Part shown: positions 1 through 6,084 of the stretch, in pieces
Position numbering within the stretch: position 1 is the stretch's first letter
How the letters are laid out: the number at the start of each line of letters is the position of its first letter
Assembly (NCBI GenBank): GCA_963746955.1
Contig: CAVVDR010000009.1
Location: 1-64,000, forward strand
DNA length: 64,000 nucleotides
Direction: 5' to 3'
From: DASQBT01 sp963746955
GTDB lineage: Bacteria; Pseudomonadota; Gammaproteobacteria; Burkholderiales; Thiobacillaceae
Translations under genes and position numbers: made by a program
Notes under the pieces: generated by a model
Databases searched by the model: none
Told to the model about the DNA's origin: nothing
What the model saw: the letters and a program-made list of their open reading frames with translations, nothing else

Positions 1-2
1 GA

Positions 3-225
3 AACGCTGCAGAAGACTGCGAAATTTCCCAGGCGCAGGAAGTCATTACCATCGACGGCCTGCGGGTGAATATGCCGACGGCTTCGGCCTGGCGCGCCCG
101 TCCAACACCACGCCGGTGATCGTGCTGCGGTTTGAGGCAGAAAATGAAGCGGCGTTGAAGCGGATACAGGGGGATTTCAGAAGGGTGATAGGGGAGCAGG
201 CTGCGGGCTGGAGTTGCCGTTTTAG
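3..225 (+). pseudogene. C-terminal end of a phosphomannomutase/phosphoglucomutase, two apparent frameshifts
   Basis: The window opens inside the last domain of an alpha-D-phosphohexomutase, the enzyme family that interconverts hexose 6- and 1-phosphates for sugar-nucleotide synthesis. Frame 3 reads ...VITIDGLRV, then the family pattern DGFGLARPSNTTPVIVLRF continues in frame 2 from about position 78. A final GLELPF-stop appears in frame 3 again, with the TAG at 223-225. Two single-base losses in G runs (GTGGAATAT read as GTGAATAT near 66-70, and GGGG read as GGG near 205-207) would restore one frame and a normal C terminus. As written, frame 2 runs without a stop into the next gene. The gene is either a true pseudogene or a victim of homopolymer sequencing errors; I favour errors because every other residue is conserved-looking. 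Confidence 0.75.
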
Positions 226-256
226 GTGGCAAGAGTGGATTGACAGGGAAGAAGCT

Positions 257-517
257 ATGCCAACCATCAGCGCGTTCTACGGGATTCTGATTAAGATGTT
301 TTTCAACGATCATTCTCCACCGCATTTTCATGTCGAGTATGGCGAATTCAAGGCGATCGTTGATATCAAGGCCATGGTGTTCAAGGAAGGAAATCTGCCA
401 CGCCGGGCGCAGGAACTGGTTCTGGATTGGGCGGAGTTGCATCAAGACGAGCTGCTGGAAGATTGGCGTCTGTGCATGGACAAGCAGCAGCCCTTGCCCA
501 TCGAACCTTTACGCTGA
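257..517 (+). CDS. DUF4160 domain protein
   Basis: An 86-residue protein starting at ATG 257 behind an AGGGAA ribosome site. It has the DUF4160 signature: an N-terminal PTISAFYGILIKMFFNDHSPPHFHVEYG with the HSPPHFHV core, followed by a segment rich in Glu and Trp that ends in ELLEDW. DUF4160 proteins are small, of unknown biochemistry, and very often sit directly before a DUF2442 gene, as here (next start 18 bases after the stop). The pairing suggests a toxin-antitoxin-like or DNA-binding module, which is inference. The frame is open upstream into the mutase end, but the ATG and ribosome site make 257 the sensible start. Confidence 0.85.
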   Translation: MPTISAFYGILIKMFFNDHSPPHFHVEYGEFKAIVDIKAMVFKEGNLPRRAQELVLDWAELHQDELLEDWRLCMDKQQPLPIEPLR

Positions 518-534
518 ACGGAGGTTGAGCCGTG

Positions 535-789
535 ATGAAATGGGATGTTGTAGACGTCAAGCCAATTGCTCCTCTGGCGCTGGAGGTACGGTTCGCGGAT
601 GGCACATCCGGCAATGTGCGCTTCGAAGCCAGCCATTTGACCGGTGTCTTCGAACCCTTGAGAAATGAGGAGTTTTTCCGGCAGGTTCATCTGGATTCCG
701 GCGCGGTGGCATGGCCGGGAAACATCGATCTGGCACCGGACGCGATGTACGAGGAGATCAAGGCAAAGGGCGAGTGGCTATTACGTTAG
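535..789 (+). CDS. DUF2442 domain protein
   Basis: An 84-residue protein starting at ATG 535, with an alternative GTG at 532, behind GGAGG at 520-524. The sequence follows the DUF2442 pattern: MKWDVVDVKPIAPLALEVRF, a middle FEASHLTGVFEPLRNEEFF, and a C-terminal GNIDLAPDAMYEEIK. It is the usual partner of the DUF4160 gene just upstream and is probably co-transcribed with it. NADAR- or toxin-antitoxin-related roles have been suggested for such pairs, but nothing in the sequence proves one. Confidence 0.85.
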   Translation: MKWDVVDVKPIAPLALEVRFADGTSGNVRFEASHLTGVFEPLRNEEFFRQVHLDSGAVAWPGNIDLAPDAMYEEIKAKGEWLLR

Positions 790-898
790 TTGTTGCGCGG
801 CCTCCCCCATGTTTGCTTCCGCGGACACTGTTCAGGTGGCACGGGGCAGGAAGCCCAGTTTGGATGGTGTCTTTTCTAAACGACGTGGAGGCACTGAA

Positions 899-1267
899 AT
901 GAAAGCCATAATTGGAATCTCCAACTGGAATCAGACCCGCGACGAACTGCGCAAGCTGGCAAAGAAAATCGATGCCGGCAAGCGCTTGCCCGAGGCGGAC
1001 TATCAGCTTGATTTCCCCAGCCCGGTGGAACTGCTTGCCGAGCTGCCGCCCAAGCGCTTGCAAATCCTGCGGGAGCTGAAATCCGCCGGGCCGCTGTCAG
1101 TCTACGCGCTGGCCAAGCGACTGGGCCGCAATTATTCAAATGTGCATAGCGATATCCAGCGGCTGCTTGCGATTTGCCTGGTGGAAAAGAATTCAGCAGA
1201 CCAGGTATTGATGCCCTATGAGGACATTGTCGTACAGGTCGATGCCTCGCTCATGGTGGCGGCGTGA
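899..1267 (+). CDS. Winged-helix DNA-binding protein (HVO_A0114/MarR-like, antitoxin-type)
   Basis: A 122-residue protein from ATG 899 behind GGAGG (887-891). After an N-terminal helix (MKAIIGISNWNQTRDELRK) and a linker, residues about 55-100 form a helix-turn-helix: PKRLQILRELKSAGPLSVYALAKRLGRNYSNVHSDIQRL. This matches the small HTH proteins annotated as HVO_A0114-type putative DNA-binding proteins, which commonly act as antitoxins or autoregulators beside a toxin gene. No obvious toxin partner is adjacent; the preceding DUF4160/DUF2442 pair is 110 bases upstream. Family assignment is fairly sure, regulatory target unknown. Confidence 0.75.
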   Translation: MKAIIGISNWNQTRDELRKLAKKIDAGKRLPEADYQLDFPSPVELLAELPPKRLQILRELKSAGPLSVYALAKRLGRNYSNVHSDIQRLLAICLVEKNSADQVLMPYEDIVVQVDASLMVAA

Positions 1268-1366
1268 GGCCCGCCTTTGTTGCCGCCGCTGAAAATAATT
1301 CGAGCACGGCCCCTTTGATCCGCCATAAGGCCGGCGTGGCCGCTTACCTATGCGTTGGCAATTACT

Positions 1367-1711
1367 ATGACGAATCGCTCTGCTGAACTTGTACTCCAAG
1401 CGGTATACGGTGATGCGACCAAGCAATTACTCGATCTCGTAATGGCCGCCGAGAAGTCATTTGACGACTACGGAAAACGGTCGATCTTTGGAAAGGACAA
1501 GGGGAAAGAGGCGGAGCAGAAGTTCACGGCAGCTCTCATACACGCCATTCTCGCGTTGGAACGTATTGGAAAAATCCGCGACTCAAAAAACGCTGAGGAA
1601 TCTTTTATGGCATTGCAGAATGCCATGACCCTAATAAAAGACGCCTACCCCAATTGGCCACGGGCATACAAATACTGGGACAACTTCTATGCAGACACTT
1701 ACAACAACTGA
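1367..1711 (+). CDS. Hypothetical protein, possible integron cassette gene
   Basis: A 114-residue protein from ATG 1367; an in-frame TTG at 1355 would add four residues. I do not recognise a family. It is largely helical and charged (ELVLQAVYGDATKQLLDLVMAAEKSFDDYGKR) with an aromatic C terminus (YKYWDNFYADTYNN), no signal peptide and no membrane segment. It is followed by an attC-like site at 1786-1855, so together with that site it has the form of a gene cassette: one short gene, then a recombination site in the correct orientation. Its codon use is less GC-rich than its neighbours, which fits acquired DNA. Confidence 0.6.
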   Translation: MTNRSAELVLQAVYGDATKQLLDLVMAAEKSFDDYGKRSIFGKDKGKEAEQKFTAALIHAILALERIGKIRDSKNAEESFMALQNAMTLIKDAYPNWPRAYKYWDNFYADTYNN

Positions 1712-1785
1712 AAGGGCAAGCGCACTATTACGAAAGTCGGCGCTGGCAATACGGCGAGTAATGCCTGCGAAGGTACGTTGCCATT

Positions 1786-1855
1786 GCCTAACACTACGCT
1801 CCAGCGGACACTGCGCGATAAAGCCGCGCAGCCCCGCTGAGCTTGGACGTTGGGC
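1786..1855 (+). other. attC-like integron recombination site
   Basis: The 5' end reads GCCTAAC (1786-1792), matching the R'' consensus RYYYAAC, and the 3' end reads GTTGGGC (1849-1855), matching R' GTTRRRY. Between them, GCTCCAGCGGAC and CCGCTGAGCTTGGAC form imperfectly complementary inner arms with an extra-helical base, and the centre contains a further GCGCG/CGCGC palindrome. The 70-base length is normal for attC sites. No integrase gene is visible, so this would be a remote or stranded cassette. Confidence 0.7.
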
Positions 1856-1861
1856 GTCATT

Positions 1862-2485
1862 ATGAGCACGTCGCAACCTTCATCGCCTTATACAGCGCCG
1901 ACCCAATGCGGCATGCCGACGCTTTCAACACTCGATCGCAAGCTGAGAGCGAACATGCTGCTCAGCCTCGTGTTTCGTGGAAGATCGCTTCCCGTCGATT
2001 ACGCGGCGAGAGTGATGGTCAGTACCTTTGTCCGGGTCACTGAGCACGCCGTTGAAGAGTATGAAATAGCACAACTGAGGTTTGAAGAGTTCATTAATCG
2101 CCCTTCGAATGGCCATCTGTTCTCGCTATTCAACGCGTCAGACCACCTTGAGTCGTGCATTTCCCTCATAGATCGGGCTTGTAACTTCCTCGGTCGAATG
2201 CGCGAAAGGCCGGAACTCTCTACCCTCGTCCCGAATCTGTCGGTAATGGTGAAGGCCAACCGCCAACGAGTGGCGATTCTTCGCAATGCTACCGAGCACC
2301 TCGAAACAAGACTTCTGAAGGGCACCATAAGCGAAGGAGACTACGTCATGCTGTCCCTAAGCAATGACGCGTGCGAACTGGAGCGCTGCAGCATAGCCTA
2401 CGCTGAGCTAGCTGGCTGGCTTACTGAAATGCATGCGCTGGCAAGCCGATTCGCTTCTCAGCAAGGCAGGGTGGGCAAAGCGTAG
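1862..2485 (+). CDS. Hypothetical protein, second cassette-type gene, C terminus formed by a REP repeat
   Basis: A 207-residue protein from ATG 1862 (TTG at 1850 is an alternative), starting seven bases after the attC-like site, which is where cassette genes normally begin. I do not recognise a family. The protein is mostly helical, without signal peptide or membrane span, and its middle (FNASDHLESCISLIDRACNFL) suggests a bundled helical fold. The last codons (GRVGKA-stop) lie inside the left REP palindrome, so the REP/RAYT insertion has probably replaced the original 3' end. No attC follows it, consistent with loss of the cassette end. Confidence 0.6.
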   Translation: MSTSQPSSPYTAPTQCGMPTLSTLDRKLRANMLLSLVFRGRSLPVDYAARVMVSTFVRVTEHAVEEYEIAQLRFEEFINRPSNGHLFSLFNASDHLESCISLIDRACNFLGRMRERPELSTLVPNLSVMVKANRQRVAILRNATEHLETRLLKGTISEGDYVMLSLSNDACELERCSIAYAELAGWLTEMHALASRFASQQGRVGKA

Positions 2486-2496
2486 CGTGCCCATGC
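2468..2496 (+). repeat. REP palindrome, left partner
   Basis: A 29-base sequence whose core GGGCAAAGCGTAGCGTGCCC folds into a hairpin. It is the inverted counterpart of 3060-3088 with only two mismatches, and the two flank the RAYT gene. Paired inverted REPs beside a RAYT gene are the classical arrangement of this transposase group. Confidence 0.85.
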
Positions 2497-2520
2497 GGGA
2501 GAGAAGCTGCACTTGCACGC

Positions 2521-3049
2521 ATGTCGCGATACCGTCGCGCCCTCATTCGGGGCGGAACATTCTATTTCACTGTCACTCTGGCGGATCGCCGATCCACTGC
2601 CCTGGTGGAACATATCGATCGACTGCGGGCGGTGTACGGGCGGGTACGGCGCAAAGCACCCTTTCCAGACTCTGGCAATCTGCATCTTGCCGGATCACCT
2701 GCACGCCATCTGGCGCCTGCCCGAAGGCGATACGGATTATCCGCCGCGTTGGAGTCTGATCAATTCCGGGTTCTCCCGAAACCTTAAACCGTCTGAAGCC
2801 CGCAGTTCAAGCAAGTTATCCAGACGCGAGAAGGGCATTTGGCAGCGCCGATACTGGGAACACCAGATAAGGGATGATCCCGATATGGAACGCCATGTAG
2901 ATTACATCCACGCCAACCCGCTCAAGCATGGATTGGTATCGAAGCTTGTTGATTGGCCGTATTCCAGCTTTCACCGATATGTCGCGGATGGCTTGCTGGC
3001 GAACAACTGGGCGGGAGGGGTTCTGGACGAATGCGAGTTTGGGGAATGA
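2521..3049 (+). pseudogene. REP-associated tyrosine transposase (RAYT, Y1/TnpA-REP family), frameshifted
   Basis: The N terminus from ATG 2521 reads MSRYRRALIRGGTFYFTVTL, a typical RAYT opening. The reading frame then changes near 2660, where CGCAAAGCACCC would need to be CGCAAACACCC. After that point frame 2 continues with the catalytic histidine motif LPDHLHAIW, then WQRRYWEHQIRDDPDMERHVDYIHANPLKHGLV with the Tyr-bearing helix, and WPYSSFHRYV. One extra G therefore separates two halves of an otherwise complete protein of about 175 residues. RAYTs act on REP hairpins, and two such hairpins flank this gene. The copy is inactive unless the extra base is a sequencing error. Confidence 0.85.
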
Positions 3050-3059
3050 TTGGATTGGC

Positions 3060-3088
3060 GCGTGGGCACGCTGCGCTTTGCCCACCCT
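3060..3088 (-). repeat. REP palindrome, right partner
   Basis: The inverted copy of the repeat at 2468-2496, differing at two of 29 positions. Its core GGGCACGCTGCGCTTTGCCC is again a hairpin. It starts 11 bases after the RAYT stop codon. The rest of the gap to pssA (to 3312) shows no gene. Confidence 0.85.
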
Positions 3089-3312
3089 ACCTGTTGCATC
3101 AATGTGGCTAGCTGAATCCGAATCTTAGGCGTCAGCGTCAATCATTCCCTGCCAGAATGAACCCGTGCCCACCGTCCCCACCCTCTGCCGTTGTCAAACG
3201 GTAGTACTCTCGACTCTCCTCAACGGGCCAGCGTGGTCGTACACTTGGCGCTCGTCTTCCCGTCCACATCCGGAATCCCGGCACGGAACCTCACACTAAA
3301 TCACCAGGAAAC

Positions 3313-3948
3313 ATGCATCCAATGACGACACCTACACCGCGCAAGCCCTTTTCCATGATTCGAGAGTTCCACCTCGCGGACTGGTTTACCCTCGCGAACG
3401 CCGTCTGTGGCGCGGGTGCCCTCTTTTCCATGATGACCTACCTCCAGGTGAATGACATCAGGCACATTTACTTTGCGTGCGGGCTCGTCTTTGCGGCTTT
3501 GATATTCGACGTTCTGGACGGACGCGTCGCAAGGTGGCGGCAGAAGGCGTCTACGATGGGTCAGGAGCTCGACTCCCTCGCTGACGTCATCTCCTTCGGA
3601 GTGGCCCCCGCGATCATTGCGTATGGCTGTGGCATGCAGGGTCTATACGATCGCATCGTCCTGGCCTACTTCATTGCCTGCGGGGTATCGCGCCTTGCCC
3701 GATACAACGTCACTGCAGAAGCCCTGTCCAATGGAACCGGCAAGGTGAAGTATTTCGAAGGAACGCCCATACCGACATCGATCCTTCTCGTCTTTCTGAT
3801 GGCCATGGCGGGATGGTTCGGCGCCGTGCGTCAGGACTTGTGGTTCGGCGAGGTCACTATGGCCGGCTTCAAGCTGCATCCGCTCGTGCTCATGTTTGCG
3901 CTCTCAGGCTCGCTGATGATCAGCCGGCTCCGCATTCCAAAGCCATGA
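3313..3948 (+). CDS. pssA: CDP-diacylglycerol-serine O-phosphatidyltransferase
   Basis: A 211-residue integral membrane protein that would transfer phosphatidyl from CDP-diacylglycerol to serine, the first committed step to phosphatidylethanolamine. The CDP-alcohol phosphatidyltransferase motif is complete at residues 66-91: DVLDGRVAR, then G83, D87 and D91 (GQELDSLAD). Hydrophobic segments precede and follow the motif, and a long C-terminal span (TSILLVFLMAMAGWF) fits the family. It is somewhat shorter than many bacterial PssA proteins. ATG 3313 follows AGGA closely; ATG 3322 is the alternative. It stands alone rather than in an operon, so it could be a second, acquired paralogue. Confidence 0.85.
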   Translation: MHPMTTPTPRKPFSMIREFHLADWFTLANAVCGAGALFSMMTYLQVNDIRHIYFACGLVFAALIFDVLDGRVARWRQKASTMGQELDSLADVISFGVAPAIIAYGCGMQGLYDRIVLAYFIACGVSRLARYNVTAEALSNGTGKVKYFEGTPIPTSILLVFLMAMAGWFGAVRQDLWFGEVTMAGFKLHPLVLMFALSGSLMISRLRIPKP

Positions 3949-4039
3949 AGCGCCGCGACTCGATCCAGTGATTTCAGCCGCCCGGCACGGTGGAGAATGG
4001 CTGACAATGCGCGCTGGCGCACAAGGAAAGGACCAAACC

Positions 4040-4687
4040 ATGCCTAAGCTCCGCGTCCACAACTTCGCAATATCCCTCGACGGCTACGGTGCCGGCCCCA
4101 ACCAGGACCTCGACAACCCGCTCGGCGCCGGTGGTCTCGCCCTGCACGACTGGGTCTTCCCCACTCGCACCTTTCAGCGGATGCAAGGAAATGAGGGAGG
4201 CGAGAGAGGAATCGATGATGACTTCATGGCGCGCGGTTTCACCAACATCGGGGCGTGGATACTTGGCCGCAATATGTTCGGACCCGTCCGAGGGCCCTGG
4301 CCCGACGACACCTGGACCGGCTGGTGGGGCGACAACCCGCCATACCATACGCCCGTCTTCGTGCTCACCAACTACGCCCGGCCATCCATCGCCATGAGCG
4401 GCGGCACAACTTTTCACTTTGTCACAGACGGTATCCATGCCGCCTTGCGGCGGGCAACCGGCGCGGCCAACGGCCAGGATGTCCGGCTCGGCGGCGGCGT
4501 CTCCACAATCCGGCAGTACCTCCAAGCCGGACTAATCGACGAGATGCACGTCGCCATCAGCCCGATCCTGCTCGGCTCCGGCGAACACCTTTTCGCCGGC
4601 ATCGACACGCCGGCGCTGGGTTACCAGTGCACTGAACACGTCACCACTGCCGATGTGATGCACTTCAGCCTCACAAGGCGCGCATAG
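4040..4687 (+). CDS. Dihydrofolate-reductase-like (RibD C-terminal domain) protein
   Basis: A 215-residue soluble protein from ATG 4040 behind AAGGAAAGGA. It shows the fold markers of the RibD-C/DHFR-like reductases: an opening beta strand with SLDGYGAGPNQ, GAWILGRNMFG in the nucleotide-binding part, VRLGGGVSTIRQYLQAGLIDEMHVAISPILLGSG near the C terminus. This family reduces deaminated pyrimidine or folate-like substrates with NADPH; members like YyaP/YwjB have no fixed substrate. No riboflavin genes lie nearby, so the substrate is unknown. It is separated from pssA by 91 bases and may be transcribed alone. Confidence 0.8.
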   Translation: MPKLRVHNFAISLDGYGAGPNQDLDNPLGAGGLALHDWVFPTRTFQRMQGNEGGERGIDDDFMARGFTNIGAWILGRNMFGPVRGPWPDDTWTGWWGDNPPYHTPVFVLTNYARPSIAMSGGTTFHFVTDGIHAALRRATGAANGQDVRLGGGVSTIRQYLQAGLIDEMHVAISPILLGSGEHLFAGIDTPALGYQCTEHVTTADVMHFSLTRRA

Positions 4688-4790
4688 CAGCCGTTCGACG
4701 CATCGCCAGGATCAGAGTGGAGACGGATTCCAATTTCGGGCGAAGCATCGCTTGCCGTGCTGCCACACCGCGCAAATGCGTCGCCGCCGC

Positions 4791-5390
4791 TCAGCGCAGC
4801 AGCGGCGCAAGCGTGGGCCAGACGTTCTCGAGCATCTGCGCCTGGGCCGCGGCCGTGGGGTGCAACTGATCGCGCTGCATTGACTCAAAGTCCAGGGCAA
4901 CGTGCTCAAGCAGGAAAGGCACCAGCGGCAGATGCCGCTTTTCGGCGAGATCGGTGTAGGTGCGGTAAAACGCTTTGGTGTAAGGTTCGCCGTAGTTGGG
5001 CGGCAGGCGCATGCCGATCAGCACCACCCTGGTTTTGCGCGCCTGGGCCCGGCTGATGATTGCATCGAGGTTGTGGCGCATGGCCTTGAGCGACAGGCCG
5101 CGCAGCCCGTCGTTGGCACCGAGTTCAAGCAGCAGCAGCGCAGGGCGAGTGCGATCGAGCGCGGCGTCGATACGGGCCAGGCCGCCGGCGGTTGTGTCGC
5201 CGCTGATGCTGGCGTTGACCACGGTGTATCCCGGATGGCGTTGATGCAGGCGCTGCGCCAGCAGATCGACCCAGCCCTGTCCGGCCTCCAGGCCATAGCC
5301 GGCGCTCAGGCTGTCGCCCAGCACCAGGATGGTGGCGGCTGGGACGGGGCCACTCACAAGCAGCAGGAACCAGAGAAGGACGCGACGCAT
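4791..5390 (-). CDS. tesA: Periplasmic arylesterase / acyl-CoA thioesterase I-like lysophospholipase
   Basis: A 199-residue SGNH-hydrolase with an N-terminal signal peptide (MRRVLLWFLLLVSGPVPAA). The blocks are visible: GDSLSAGYG with the nucleophilic Ser, the Gly block NASISGDTTAGG, GANDGLRG with the Asn, and the C-terminal DQLHPTAAAQAQM with the catalytic Asp/His. It hydrolyses short esters and lysophospholipids in the periplasm. It is divergent from ybbA, and the two ATG codons overlap (GCATGA), the same gene order seen around tesA-ybbA-ybbP in enterobacteria. Each gene's promoter must therefore lie within the other's coding sequence. Confidence 0.9.
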   Translation of the reverse strand: MRRVLLWFLLLVSGPVPAATILVLGDSLSAGYGLEAGQGWVDLLAQRLHQRHPGYTVVNASISGDTTAGGLARIDAALDRTRPALLLLELGANDGLRGLSLKAMRHNLDAIISRAQARKTRVVLIGMRLPPNYGEPYTKAFYRTYTDLAEKRHLPLVPFLLEHVALDFESMQRDQLHPTAAAQAQMLENVWPTLAPLLR

Positions 5391-6084
5391 GACAGGGATT
5401 GAGGCAGGGACACCCATTGTCACCGCCGAAGGAGTGGGCAAGCAAGTGGCGGTGGCGGGCGGCATGCTCACCATACTCGAAGACATCAGTCTTTCCATCA
5501 ATGCCGGCGAAAGCGTGGCCATCGTCGGGGTATCCGGATCGGGCAAGTCCACGCTCATCGGACTGCTGGCGGGCCTCGACCTGCCCAGCAGCGGACGCAT
5601 CACGCTCTCGGGCGAGGAGCTCACCGCGCTCGATGAGGATGGCCGCGCGCGCCTGCGCGGGCGCAGCGTCGGCTTTGTGTTCCAGACCTTTCAACTGCTG
5701 CCCGGTTTGACCGCGCTGGAGAATGTGATGCTGCCGCTGGAGTTGGCCGGCACGACATCGGCGGCGGCCCAAGCCGGCGAGATGCTGCGACGCGTCGGCC
5801 TGGAAGCGCGCGCAGACCATTACCCGCGCCAGCTTTCCGGCGGCGAGGAGCAGCGCGTGGCGATCGCGCGCGCCTTTGCCACGACCCCGGCGCTGCTGTT
5901 CGCCGACGAACCCACCGGCAACCTCGACGCCCACACCGGGGAACGCGTGGCGGATCTGTTGTTTGCCCTCAACGCCGAACAGGGCACGACGCTGATATTG
6001 GTGACGCACGACGAGCGCATGGCGGCGCGCTGCACCCGCCGCCTGCACCTCGATGCCGGGCGCATCGTCGCCAATGACGCTTAA
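5389..6084 (+). CDS. ybbA: ABC transporter ATP-binding protein YbbA
   Basis: A 231-residue ATPase of the LolD/MacB-like group. Walker A is GVSGSGKS (residues 47-54), the Q-loop follows at VFQTFQLLPG, the signature is LSGGEEQRVAIARAF, Walker B is ALLFADEPTGNLD, and the switch His is in LVTHDERMA. It partners the large permease encoded immediately downstream. The start at ATG 5389 aligns with known YbbA N termini and overlaps the tesA start codon on the other strand by two bases; an upstream in-frame start would run into tesA. It overlaps ybbP by 11 bases, indicating an operon. Confidence 0.92.
   Translation: MTGIEAGTPIVTAEGVGKQVAVAGGMLTILEDISLSINAGESVAIVGVSGSGKSTLIGLLAGLDLPSSGRITLSGEELTALDEDGRARLRGRSVGFVFQTFQLLPGLTALENVMLPLELAGTTSAAAQAGEMLRRVGLEARADHYPRQLSGGEEQRVAIARAFATTPALLFADEPTGNLDAHTGERVADLLFALNAEQGTTLILVTHDERMAARCTRRLHLDAGRIVANDA

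Noticed and set aside
1330..1362. A second attC site before the gene at 1367 (CCGCTTACCTATGCGTTGGC).
   Set aside because: The core GTTGGCA breaks the GTTRRRY rule and the left half is missing; at best a decayed site.
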